In this document: piece by piece, positions 15,271-22,900 of the stretch | Layout of the letters: each line of letters starts with the position of its first letter | How positions within the stretch are numbered: position 1 is the stretch's first letter | Assembly (NCBI GenBank): GCA_946183755.1 | Contig: CAMHCZ010000002.1 | Coordinates: 1 to 30,746 of the forward strand | Length of the DNA: 30,746 bases | From: an uncultured bacterium | GTDB taxonomy: Bacteria; Bacteroidota; Bacteroidia; Bacteroidales; Paludibacteraceae | Direction: 5' to 3' | Translations under genes and position numbers: made by a program | The notes under the pieces: generated by a model | Seen by the model: the letters and a program-made list of their open reading frames with translations, nothing else | The model's database searches: none | Told to the model about the DNA's origin: nothing

Positions 15271-15303
15271 ACAAAAGGCGGAAGAGAATCTTCCGCCTTT
15301 TGT
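15271..15303. terminator. strong bidirectional terminator
   Basis: A 15-bp perfect stem (15271-15285 with 15289-15303) with a 3-base loop, A-rich at one foot and T-rich at the other. It separates the rightward lipoprotein gene from the leftward symporter gene. Confidence 0.9.
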
Positions 15304-15323
15304 TGTGTATGAAGCATGATGAC

Positions 15324-16880
15324 TTATTCGTAGCACTTCCAGATGGCGTCCACTTTCTTCTTTGGCAACTTCTTGGTGAAGAGGCTGACCAGAAGCACAA
15401 CCGGAAAGCCGCCGACCATGGCTATGGCGCCGCAGTCGATAGGATTTATCGGATTGCCAAGGAGCATGTTTGTGACCGTGAAGCCGACGCCCCAGACGAA
15501 GCACGCCCAAACAGCCGCCTTGGTGACGCCCTTCCAATAAAGCCCCAGCAGGAACGGAGCCAGAAACGCGCCTGCGAGCGCTCCCCAGCTGATGCCCATG
15601 AGCTGAGCGATGAACGTAGGCGGATTCAGGGCTATGAGCACCGAAATGACGATGAAGAACACGATGAGCATACGCATGACAACGACCTTGCGACGCTCCT
15701 TCTTCTCCGCCACCTCGTCGTCAATCGAACCGCCAATCACCTCATCGGCGCTCGCGCGCTTGTCACGGTAGATAATGTCGAGCGTCATGGTCGATGACGA
15801 TGTCAGCACCAGCGACGCAAGTGTGGACATGGAAGCCGAAAGCACAAGCACCAGCACAAGACCTATGAGCAAGTCGGAGCTGACAGCCGTGTCGAGCATG
15901 TTAGGGATGATGTCGTCGAACTTGTAGTTGTGGCGCGCCTCGTTCCAGACTGGCTCGCCGAAGAGTCGTCCGAAGCCGCCGAGGAAGTAACATCCGCCTG
16001 CCACGATGAGGGCGAAGACGGTGGAGATTATCGTTCCGCGCTTGATGGCGCTCTCGTCGGTTATCGAATAGAACTTGCCCACCATCTGCGGCAGTCCCCA
16101 TGTGCCGACCGACGTCAGCACGACGACGCCGAGAAGGCTAAGCGCGTTCGGTCCGAACAGCGAGGCGAAGTCGCCCGGCTGGAAATTCTTGTAGAGCGGA
16201 CTCTCAAGGTCGTGGGCCGTAGGAGCGGCAGCCTGCATCTTGTGGAACGCCTCGGTCAGTCCGCCCTGGCTGTTGAGCACCACGGCGATGACCGTTATTA
16301 TGCCGCCCAGCATCACAAGTCCCTGTATGAAGTCGTTGATGGCTGTGGCCTTATAGCCGCCGAGTATCACATAAACGGCAGTGAGCATAGCCATGATGAT
16401 GATGCAGTATTCGTAAGGGATATGGAAACCCATGTCAAAAAGCTTGGAGATGCCGCTATAGACACCGGCTGTGTAAGGTATCAGGAACACGAAGGCGATG
16501 ATGGACGCCGCGACGCGCAGACCCTGGTTGCCGTAGCGTGTGCCGAAGAAGTCCGGCATCGTGCGCGACTTGATGTGCTGCGTCATCTGCTTGGTGCGTC
16601 TGCCCAGCACCAGCCACGCCAAGAGCGAGCCGATAATGGCGTTGCCTATGCCTATCCACGAACTGGAAATGCCGTACTTCCAGCCGAACTGGCCGGCATA
16701 ACCCACAAAGACCACAGCCGAGAAGTAACTCGTGCCGAATGCGAACGCCGACAGCCAAGGACCGACATTGCGTCCGCCCAGCACGAAGCCATCGACGTTT
16801 TTCGCCTGTTCACGCGAATAAACCCCGACAAGCACTGTGACAACGAGGAATATGACCGTGAGAAGAATCTTGATTATCAT
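15324..16880 (-). CDS. sodium:solute symporter (SSS family)
   Basis: This 518-residue inner-membrane protein has about 13 hydrophobic segments, the usual number for the SSS/LeuT-fold family. Early landmarks are the FVLGGRNVGPWLSAFAFGTSYFSA stretch (read in parts) and the WIGIGNAIIG helix. Sodium:solute symporters move sugars, amino acids, vitamins or carboxylates with Na+. This one has the length and N-terminal pattern of bacterial SSS carriers, but the substrate cannot be told. It follows the porin gene by 18 bp on the same strand, so both are likely co-transcribed: the porin admits a solute through the outer membrane and this carrier moves it through the inner one. Confidence 0.88.
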   Translation of the reverse strand: MIIKILLTVIFLVVTVLVGVYSREQAKNVDGFVLGGRNVGPWLSAFAFGTSYFSAVVFVGYAGQFGWKYGISSSWIGIGNAIIGSLLAWLVLGRRTKQMTQHIKSRTMPDFFGTRYGNQGLRVAASIIAFVFLIPYTAGVYSGISKLFDMGFHIPYEYCIIIMAMLTAVYVILGGYKATAINDFIQGLVMLGGIITVIAVVLNSQGGLTEAFHKMQAAAPTAHDLESPLYKNFQPGDFASLFGPNALSLLGVVVLTSVGTWGLPQMVGKFYSITDESAIKRGTIISTVFALIVAGGCYFLGGFGRLFGEPVWNEARHNYKFDDIIPNMLDTAVSSDLLIGLVLVLVLSASMSTLASLVLTSSSTMTLDIIYRDKRASADEVIGGSIDDEVAEKKERRKVVVMRMLIVFFIVISVLIALNPPTFIAQLMGISWGALAGAFLAPFLLGLYWKGVTKAAVWACFVWGVGFTVTNMLLGNPINPIDCGAIAMVGGFPVVLLVSLFTKKLPKKKVDAIWKCYE

Positions 16881-16898
16881 GTCTGTATCTGATTTTGT

Positions 16899-18026
16899 TT
16901 AGTTGAATCTTATCTGCATCTGGCACATCACCGCGTGGCTGTCGCCATGGATGAACTGACCGCCGTCCACGTACGCGCTCTTGTAAACATACTGCAGCTG
17001 CACACGGCACTTCTTGTAGAACCAGTACTGTATGCCGCCTATCGCCTTGTGCTGGTCCATGCCGAGGTCGGTGTTGAAGTCGAAGTAGTCGTATGAGCCC
17101 ACGAGGTCGCAGTTCGTGTTGCCCAGCGGAACGTTGAAGGTCACGTATCCGCCACGGCTTGTCACGCCGCCGTCACGTCCTTCGAGGTATTCGCCGTGGG
17201 CGTTGAAGACCTTTGATTTATAGTCGAAGCCCGCTGTCCATCGGTCGCGCTTGTAGTTGTCGCCCACTGCGATTGACGGGTTGTAGAGCGAAGTGTTCAC
17301 GGCGTGTCCCCAGCCTATCTGTCCTGTGGCTACGATGTTGAGTCCCTTCACTGGTCGGAACTCCAGTCGGCCGATGAAGTCCTTGTCGTTGTTGCCGTCC
17401 TTGCGGTTGATGCCCTGTCCGTTCATCACCTCGAACTCGTAGGCAAGCATTCCGTTAGGCAGTTCGCCGAAGAGCGCCAGACCCAAGTCACGTCCGTACT
17501 GCACGCCGTACAGAGGGTCGCTGCCGCAGCCCGAAAGGTAAGTCGCGCCCTCGGAATAGACGTCGATGGCCTCCATGGACGTAGGCGAGAGCTTGTTCTC
17601 GTATGAAAGTCCGTTCTTGAACTGTCCGAAGCGCACGGTCAGCCATTTGTCTTTGGTTATGCGGAAGTCGGTGTAATACTCCTGCACCACGCTCGAGAAG
17701 TCGTGCATGAAGAGGAACGACCATCGGTCCGTAATCCTCGCGTCCGCCCAGAAGAGCACGCGCTTGATGTCGAATGTGTTGGCGTCCGTGCTGCCACGAT
17801 GTGTGTAGGTGTATCCGCCTTGCGCGTAGCCGTGCAGTTTGATGCGGCTCGTCAGTTCCTTGGAGAAGTCGTCCAGTTTCTTCTTCGCCGGCGCGAATTT
17901 CTCTGGCGGTGCGGCCTGTGTTGATTCTGCGGCGGTCGTGTCGTTGCCGGCTGCCGTCTGTGCGGTCGCTCCGCCTATGGAAAGTGCGCATGCCATCATC
18001 AGCGCGCACATCTTATTTCGTTTCAT
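16899..18026 (-). CDS. outer-membrane porin (OprP/OprO-like)
   Basis: This 375-residue protein has a signal peptide (ends GATAQ) and a polar region with a predicted helix to about residue 60. Many amphipathic strands follow, alternating with short turns, and the chain ends in an aromatic-hydrophobic beta pattern finishing MQIRFN, the outer-membrane signature. KLHGYAQGGYTYTHRG, FDIKRVLFWADARITDRWSFLFMHDF and KDKWLTVRFGQFKNGLSYENKLSP are characteristic of the phosphate-selective porin O/P (Pfam porin_O_P) group. Actual selectivity is not predictable. It is first in a two-gene unit with the symporter. Confidence 0.85.
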   Translation of the reverse strand: MKRNKMCALMMACALSIGGATAQTAAGNDTTAAESTQAAPPEKFAPAKKKLDDFSKELTSRIKLHGYAQGGYTYTHRGSTDANTFDIKRVLFWADARITDRWSFLFMHDFSSVVQEYYTDFRITKDKWLTVRFGQFKNGLSYENKLSPTSMEAIDVYSEGATYLSGCGSDPLYGVQYGRDLGLALFGELPNGMLAYEFEVMNGQGINRKDGNNDKDFIGRLEFRPVKGLNIVATGQIGWGHAVNTSLYNPSIAVGDNYKRDRWTAGFDYKSKVFNAHGEYLEGRDGGVTSRGGYVTFNVPLGNTNCDLVGSYDYFDFNTDLGMDQHKAIGGIQYWFYKKCRVQLQYVYKSAYVDGGQFIHGDSHAVMCQMQIRFN

Positions 18027-18060
18027 CTGTCCCGATAAAATACTTGTTTACAATCGGATG

Positions 18061-18068
18061 CAAATGTA
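18061..18068 (-). promoter_or_regulatory. -7 box of the porin-symporter operon
   Basis: On the minus strand TACATTTG, an exact TAnnTTTG, 35 bp before the start codon. The nearest TTTG upstream is only 15 bp away, shorter than usual. Confidence 0.5.
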
Positions 18069-18133
18069 AAACTATTTTTAACACAAAGAAAGAGGGAGGG
18101 GGAGAGGCGATAAACATTTGCTTTATTAAACAC

Positions 18134-18165
18134 AAAAAAGCGTGCGGCACTCTAATGCCACACGC
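18134..18165 (-). terminator. terminator of the DUF4419 gene
   Basis: Read leftwards, GCGTGTGGCA and TGCCGCACGC pair through one U-G wobble around a 6-base loop and run into six T residues. Confidence 0.8.
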
Positions 18166-18189
18166 CTTCCGTTATAATCTATTTCACCA

Positions 18190-19356
18190 CTATCGCTGTT
18201 CCTTGTCCTCTTTTATTTCGTCTTGTATGAACCATCCGATTCTCGGGATAATCACACCTTGCGAATCAATATCAAAGCCGACAAAACCAGAGACAAATTC
18301 CAATGGCTTTTCCATGAGCACTTTCCCATTCTCAGTACATTCCTTGTATTTAAATTTCACTCTCACTTGGTCTGCTGGCATATCTACAGTACATGGAATT
18401 TCTTTGTAATAATCTCCATTGTCATTCACATAGAAATTCAGAATCCAGCCATCTAATATTGTTGTTGTTCCCTCGATAGAACCTGAGCAACGAACTGACG
18501 CACTCGTCAACACGTCCACTCTCTCTTTCTTCACAATCCATTTCCAGAATTTTATGTCTGGATTGCCTTCTGCAGCTTGAACAAATTGAAGTAGTATAGG
18601 CTCCAAAGCTGCAACCCAATTTTCCAGACCATACTGTGACAGCTTCTTAGTCTTTTCAAGCACACGTCTCCAATCATCAGGAGTGCCTTTCAATGTAATA
18701 TAAGGAATCCCGCATATCATACGGACAACCTCATACTTGAAGAATTTCTCCATGCTTTTCATCAGCGTTATTTGCGATGCGATGCGCTCATTCGCTGTTG
18801 TTGTTGAAAAGTCGCTTTGCAGAGTCTCTGCTATATTGTCTTTCGTGTTTCTGCTTATTTGCACAGAAAAAGAGTCTATTGCCGTCAACCAATCCGACTC
18901 TTCCATTTTTTTCAATGATTTTTTCGTTATAAACTGAAGCGTCTTATATCCTTCATGATCCACTAATTTAGAGCGAAGTTCCTCGCTATGCGCATTCACA
19001 TATTGTGCGAATCCTTGACTAATAACAAGCCATATCATATCTGGAGTAATCATGATAGGTCTATGGTCTGCATAAGAATACAAAACGCTTGAATAAAAGA
19101 CATCCTTGCTGAACAAATACAAACTGTCATTGGTGAAACTTGAGGCTATGACTTTTGGAACATCATAATGATTGGTGTTAATGTTTCTTGCTATATTGGA
19201 ATAGTTCTGCTTTCTGAACCTTTGGTTCGGCGCAGGCAGATTCTCGTCCACGACGAACGTCACAGAATTGTCGGTTTTAGAGATAACATGCTCGTTTTGA
19301 GAGAATGCTAATGTTGACAAGCCAAGCAAAATCAAGGGAAACACAAGTCTTTTCAT
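18190..19356 (-). CDS. exported DUF4419 protein
   Basis: This 388-residue protein has a short signal peptide (ends LAFSQ) and a DUF4419 domain. Landmarks near residues 89-120 are the HRPIMITPDMIWLVISQGFA and VNAHSEELRSKLVDHEG segments typical of that family. The domain occurs in bacteria and fungi; its function is unknown. An export signal puts it in the periplasm or at the surface here. The gene is clearly AT-richer than the porin and symporter genes beside it, and together with the next two reading frames it forms an AT-rich stretch that may have been acquired. It is a single transcription unit with promoter and terminator. Confidence 0.82.
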   Translation of the reverse strand: MKRLVFPLILLGLSTLAFSQNEHVISKTDNSVTFVVDENLPAPNQRFRKQNYSNIARNINTNHYDVPKVIASSFTNDSLYLFSKDVFYSSVLYSYADHRPIMITPDMIWLVISQGFAQYVNAHSEELRSKLVDHEGYKTLQFITKKSLKKMEESDWLTAIDSFSVQISRNTKDNIAETLQSDFSTTTANERIASQITLMKSMEKFFKYEVVRMICGIPYITLKGTPDDWRRVLEKTKKLSQYGLENWVAALEPILLQFVQAAEGNPDIKFWKWIVKKERVDVLTSASVRCSGSIEGTTTILDGWILNFYVNDNGDYYKEIPCTVDMPADQVRVKFKYKECTENGKVLMEKPLEFVSGFVGFDIDSQGVIIPRIGWFIQDEIKEDKEQR

Positions 19357-19394
19357 ACGTCTGTTATTATTGTGCTTTTGTAATTAAATTACAA

Positions 19395-19423
19395 CAAAGA
19401 TAGTTATTGCTTTATAATAACAA
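19395..19423 (-). promoter_or_regulatory. promoter of the DUF4419 gene
   Basis: Minus-strand TTG at 19423-19421, 18 bp, then TATCTTTG (19402-19395), an exact -7 box. It adjoins the hairpin at 19424-19472. Confidence 0.6.
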
Positions 19424-19472
19424 AAAAGCACCGACAAGCAGAGCTCACATGAACTGCATTGTCGGTGCTTTT
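19424..19472. terminator. bidirectional terminator
   Basis: AAAAGCACCGACAA (19424-19437) pairs perfectly with TTGTCGGTGCTTTT (19459-19472) around a 21-base loop. Read leftwards it ends the unit from 20476 and runs into T residues. Confidence 0.8.
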
Positions 19473-19659
19473 GCCTTATCTGATAATTATGTTATCTGTT
19501 ATTATTGCGTGGTATTATTTTGAGGATTCCACCTCCACGTCTGGATCTTAATATCGGTACAGGAGGCTTCACGACTCTCAACGCATCAGGCTTCTATACA
19601 TACTGCACAAGAGACGGCATACCTCCTGACTGTATCAAACGCTTCTTGCTTTTTGCACG
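19473..19659 (+). other. gene-free stretch with an open frame lacking a start
   Basis: The 303 bases between the DUF4419 gene and the pseudogene hold the promoter and hairpin listed above and, from 19487 to 19663, a plus-strand frame of about 58 codons with no start codon, ending in TAA. Its last part reads plausibly as protein (GGFTTLNASGFYTYC), so it may be the tail of a lost gene, but chance is just as likely. No RNA gene or repeat is seen. Confidence 0.3.
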
Positions 19660-20142
19660 CTAAGCGTCCCAAAAAGCCTTGTGCCGCTGTGAACGTTCTG
19701 TGAACGTTCCATCGTAAAACTTTGTAACCGCATTCTCGAAATCATCATCTGAACCATCCCAAAAAGATTCATAAAGACCATCGTTGTGATTAGTCCAAAG
19801 ATGCGGACCCATACCATGATACATAAGCCCGAGAGCTATTGCCTTTCTCTTCTCAGAAAAATGAAGGTTAGCGTCAACATACTTATCATATATACGCGTC
19901 AATTCTTCAATGTATCTTAATCTGATTTCTCGCTCTTTCTGCGCTGTCAGTTGCGCATGTTCCCAATCAGGAATGGCTCTTTTAACAAACTTGTTATTAC
20001 GATCTAACCCTATTCCTATTTGGTTTTTGTCAAAACCTTTGCCTTTTGGCTGAGTCCACATTTGTGTTTCTCGATTGAATCCTATACTATCAGGATTCTC
20101 TATTGAAGCGATATATGCTTCCTATAAAGATTCATTTTTCAT
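19660..20142 (-). pseudogene. lysozyme-like gene interrupted by an in-frame amber codon
   Basis: Reading leftwards from ATG 20142, six codons (MKNESL) are followed by TAG at 20124-20122, after which the same frame stays open for about 153 codons to the stop at 19660. The continuation EAYIASIENPDSIGFN joins the reading smoothly, so the stop looks like a point change in a once intact gene. The protein resembles T4-type lysozyme (GH24-like): an N-terminal Glu in SIENPD, then IGIGLD (compare TIGIGH), then LT.QKE.E and a helical bundle ending in RHKAFWDA. A shorter translation could begin at ATG 20061 but would lack the presumed catalytic Glu. The family call is tentative. Confidence 0.55.
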
Positions 20143-20476
20143 GTTTAATTCCATATATTGCCCAATAATTCACTATTGTGTCAACCTCCCGATAACAGTC
20201 CCTCATACCATAGCATCCAAGGACTGTGTCACCTTCGTCAGTAATAAGCTTAGGATTTGCTCTTTCTGAGTCACTCCATTTCCATTCTGCAAAGAAATTA
20301 CATTCACGCTGAATGTCTTCCTCAGTCAAAATATAAGGTAGTGTTATGTCCTTGTTATCATCTTCCCCAAAGGCATCTTCCTCGGAAATATAACTCCCGA
20401 AGAATATGTTATAAAAGGGCACAAGACATACACACAAAATGACAACGGGTATTATGACATATAGCAGTTTCTTCAT
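20132..20476 (-). CDS. small single-pass membrane protein
   Basis: This 114-residue protein has an N-terminal hydrophobic segment (LLYVIIPVVILCVCLVPFYNIFF), best read as a membrane anchor. It is followed by an acidic stretch and a small soluble domain with three Cys residues, outside the membrane. I recognise no family. Its stop overlaps the start of the lysozyme-like pseudogene (shared bases around 20132-20142), so the two formed an operon. An accessory or immunity partner for a cell-wall hydrolase is one possible role, but nothing in the sequence proves it. Confidence 0.65.
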   Translation of the reverse strand: MKKLLYVIIPVVILCVCLVPFYNIFFGSYISEEDAFGEDDNKDITLPYILTEEDIQRECNFFAEWKWSDSERANPKLITDEGDTVLGCYGMRDCYREVDTIVNYWAIYGIKHEK

Positions 20477-20544
20477 TGGACAGGTTAGTGAAAATTATAT
20501 CTTAAGCATTTAATAAATCTGTCACTGTGAGCTTTTAAGAGAAT

Positions 20545-20576
20545 CATAGGGCATCCTCGCTAAAGAATGCCCTATG
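20545..20576 (-). terminator. terminator of dnaK
   Basis: CATAGGGCAT and ATGCCCTATG pair perfectly (20545-20554 with 20567-20576) around a 12-base loop, 21 bp after the dnaK stop. The T tract is weak. Confidence 0.65.
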
Positions 20577-20596
20577 TGTTTCTGCACTATTTTACC

Positions 20597-22504
20597 TTAC
20601 TTTACTTCCTCGAAGTCGGCGTCCTGTACGTTGTCGCCAGCGTTGCCGCCCTGGCTCTGCTGCTGTCCTGCGTTAGGGTCAGCCTGCGCACCCTGAGCGT
20701 TAGCCGCGTTGTACATCTCCTGGCTTACTGCGTGGAAGGCTGTGTTCAGCTCGTTCATCGCAGCGTCGATGTCGGCGATGTTCTGAGCCTTGTGAGCCTC
20801 CTTCAGCTTGTTCAGCGCTGCCTCGATAGGCGCCTTCTTGTCAGCTGGTATCTTGTCGCCAAGCTCCTTGAGCTGCTTCTCGGTCTGGAAGATCATGGCG
20901 TCAGCCTGATTGAGCTTGTCAACTCTCTCACGCTCCTTCTTGTCGGCCTCGGCGTTAGCCTCTGCCTCTGCCTTCATCTTCTTTATCTCGTCGTCGCTAA
21001 GACCTGACGAAGCCTCGATACGGATGCTCTGCTCCTTGCCTGTAGCCTTGTCCTTTGCAGATACCTTCAGGATACCGTTGGCGTCGATGTCGAATGTCAC
21101 CTCGATTTGTGGCACACCTCTTGGCGCTGCTGGTATTCCGTCCAAGTGGAAACGTCCGATAGTCTTGTTCTGAGCCGCCATTGGACGCTCGCCCTGCAGA
21201 ACGTGAATCTCTACAGATGGCTGGTTGTCGCTCGCTGTCGAGAATGTCTCGCTCTTCTTTGTAGGGATGGTTGTGTTAGCGTCGATAAGCTTTGTCATAA
21301 CGCCGCCCATAGTCTCGATACCGAGTGAGAGCGGAGTAACGTCGAGCAGAAGCACGTCCTTGACGTCGCCTGTCAGCACACCGCCCTGGATTGCTGCGCC
21401 TACTGCCACTACCTCGTCAGGGTTAACGCCCTTAGAAGGAGCCTTGCCGAAGAACTTCTCTACCGCTGCCTGGATAGCAGGGATACGTGTAGAACCTCCC
21501 ACGAGGATTACCTCGTCGATGTCCGAAGTCGAAAGTCCTGCGCTCTCGAGTGCTGTCTTGCAAGGGTCGATAGTCTTCTGCACAAGGTCGTCAACGAGCT
21601 GCTCGAACTTAGCTCTTGTGAGTGTGCGAACCAAGTGGCAAGGCACACCGTTCACTGGCATAATGTATGGCAGGTTGATTTCGCTTGTTGTAGCGTTAGA
21701 AAGCTCGATTTTAGCCTTCTCGGCAGCCTCCTTGAGTCTCTGCAGAGCCATAGGGTCGCTTGAAAGGTCAGCACCGCCGTTCTCGTTCTTGAACTCGTCA
21801 ATGAGCCACTCGATGATTCTGTGGTCGAAGTCGTCGCCACCGAGGTGAGTATCGCCGGCTGTTGACTTAACCTCGAACACGCCGTCGCCCAGCTCAAGTA
21901 TAGATACATCGTGAGTACCGCCACCGCAGTCGAACACGACGATCTTCATGTCCTTGTTCTTCTTGTCCAGACCGTAAGCAAGCGCTGCAGCAGTTGGCTC
22001 GTTCACGATTCTCTTGACTGTGAGACCTGCTATCTCGCCTGCCTCCTTAGTGGCCTGACGCTGTGCGTCGTTGAAGTAAGCAGGCACTGTGATGACAGCC
22101 TCTGTAACTTCCTGTCCGAGGTGGTCCTCAGCAGTCTTCTTCATCTTCTGAAGAATCATAGCCGAAATCTCCTGTGGAGTGTAGAGACGTCCGTCGATGT
22201 CAACACGTGGAGTGTTGTTGTCGCCCTTCACCACCTTGTAAGGCACTCTTGAAATCTCCTTGCCCACTCTGTCGTAAGTCTCTCCCATGAATCTCTTGAT
22301 AGAGAAAACTGTCTTCAGAGGGTTAGTGATAGCCTGACGCTTAGCAGGGTCTCCGATTTTTCTCTCACCTCCGTCAACGAAACCTACGACAGAAGGTGTT
22401 GTTCTTTTTCCTTCGCTATTAGCGATTACGACTGGCTCGCCATTTTCCATTACAGACACGCAGCTGTTGGTTGTGCCGAGGTCGATTCCAATGATCTTTC
22501 CCAT
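20597..22504 (-). CDS. dnaK: molecular chaperone DnaK (Hsp70)
   Basis: This is a full-length 635-residue cytoplasmic Hsp70. It opens with IIGIDLGTTNSCVSVMENG, and carries the phosphate-binding VVFDCGGGTHDVS (most relatives have DLGGGTFDVS), VILVGGSTRIPAIQ, the linker DVLLLDVTPLSLGIETMGG, the substrate-binding beta domain and the helical lid. The C-terminal tail is low in complexity, rich in Gln and Gly, and ends DADFEEVK. It uses ATP cycling with DnaJ and GrpE to fold or refold client proteins. It is monocistronic here; dnaJ and grpE are not in the window. The upstream region is unusual and probably carries heat or stress control. Confidence 0.98.
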   Translation of the reverse strand: MGKIIGIDLGTTNSCVSVMENGEPVVIANSEGKRTTPSVVGFVDGGERKIGDPAKRQAITNPLKTVFSIKRFMGETYDRVGKEISRVPYKVVKGDNNTPRVDIDGRLYTPQEISAMILQKMKKTAEDHLGQEVTEAVITVPAYFNDAQRQATKEAGEIAGLTVKRIVNEPTAAALAYGLDKKNKDMKIVVFDCGGGTHDVSILELGDGVFEVKSTAGDTHLGGDDFDHRIIEWLIDEFKNENGGADLSSDPMALQRLKEAAEKAKIELSNATTSEINLPYIMPVNGVPCHLVRTLTRAKFEQLVDDLVQKTIDPCKTALESAGLSTSDIDEVILVGGSTRIPAIQAAVEKFFGKAPSKGVNPDEVVAVGAAIQGGVLTGDVKDVLLLDVTPLSLGIETMGGVMTKLIDANTTIPTKKSETFSTASDNQPSVEIHVLQGERPMAAQNKTIGRFHLDGIPAAPRGVPQIEVTFDIDANGILKVSAKDKATGKEQSIRIEASSGLSDDEIKKMKAEAEANAEADKKERERVDKLNQADAMIFQTEKQLKELGDKIPADKKAPIEAALNKLKEAHKAQNIADIDAAMNELNTAFHAVSQEMYNAANAQGAQADPNAGQQQSQGGNAGDNVQDADFEEVK

Positions 22505-22576
22505 AGTTTTATTGTGTTTAGTTGTTATTAATCTTGTTTACTCTCAGCCGCCTTTCGCGGCAGCCGACATTCATTT

Positions 22577-22595
22577 GTCAATTCCTGTGCCAAAA
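22577..22595 (-). promoter_or_regulatory. sigma-54-like promoter upstream of dnaK
   Basis: On the minus strand, TTTTGGCACAGGAATTGAC contains TTGGCAC and TTG with GG and the -12 position 12 bp apart, as in the -24/-12 promoters of sigma-54; the -12 base is A in place of C. No TAnnTTTG box is seen between the tRNA and dnaK. A start near 22568 would give a leader of about 64 bases, with a 5-bp GC stem (22547-22561). Confidence 0.4.
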
Positions 22596-22610
22596 TCCAA
22601 ACCGCATTAT

Positions 22611-22682
22611 TTTGGCAGATTTTCACTCTCCTTTGGCAGAATCGCCATTATAAACACTGACATTGTGTCATGATTTGGCAGA
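22611..22682 (-). repeat. three TCTGCCAAA repeats phased by 21 bp
   Basis: Minus-strand TCTGCCAAA occurs at 22611-22619, 22632-22640 and 22674-22682, so the starts differ by 21 and 42 bp (two and four helical turns). They lie 16-87 bp above the sigma-54-like element and could be activator sites. The region also holds TGACA-TTG-TGTCA at 22658-22670. Confidence 0.6.
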
Positions 22683-22710
22683 AAACAGAACAGTTTTCAT
22701 GACAGGAAAC

Positions 22711-22740
22711 AAAAAAGCCTCGACTCGTATGAGTCAAGGC
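22711..22740 (-). terminator. terminator of tRNA-Gln
   Basis: Read leftwards, GCCTTGACTC and GAGTCGAGGC pair with one wobble around a 4-base loop and run into six T residues, 10 bases after the tRNA. Confidence 0.8.
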
Positions 22741-22749
22741 CTTTAAGCG

Positions 22750-22820
22750 TTGTCTTGCCCGGATTCGAACCAGGACAAACAGAACCAAAACCTGTTGTGC
22801 TACCATTACACCACAAGACA
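22750..22820 (-). tRNA. tRNA-Gln (anticodon UUG)
   Basis: The minus strand folds as a cloverleaf: acceptor TGTCTTG with CAAGACA, a D arm, a 5-bp anticodon stem (ACAGG with TCTGT, one wobble) with loop TTTTGGT and anticodon TTG at 22788-22786, and a T arm with loop TTCGAAT. It should decode CAA and perhaps CAG. CCA is not encoded. Confidence 0.95.
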
Positions 22821-22869
22821 ATCCGTTTGTGAATCATAGGCTACAAGCGAATGCAGCATAATTCGGGTG

Positions 22870-22900
22870 CAAATATAATCCGCTTTTCCTTATTTTGCAA
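22870..22900 (-). promoter_or_regulatory. promoter of tRNA-Gln
   Basis: Minus-strand TTG (22900-22898), 20 bp, then TATATTTG (22877-22870), an exact -7 box. It overlaps the 3' end of tyrS. Confidence 0.7.

Noticed and set aside
22505..22710. A CIRCE element (TTAGCACTC-N9-GAGTGCTAA) for HrcA control of dnaK.
   Set aside because: Neither half-site is present in the leader or upstream region.
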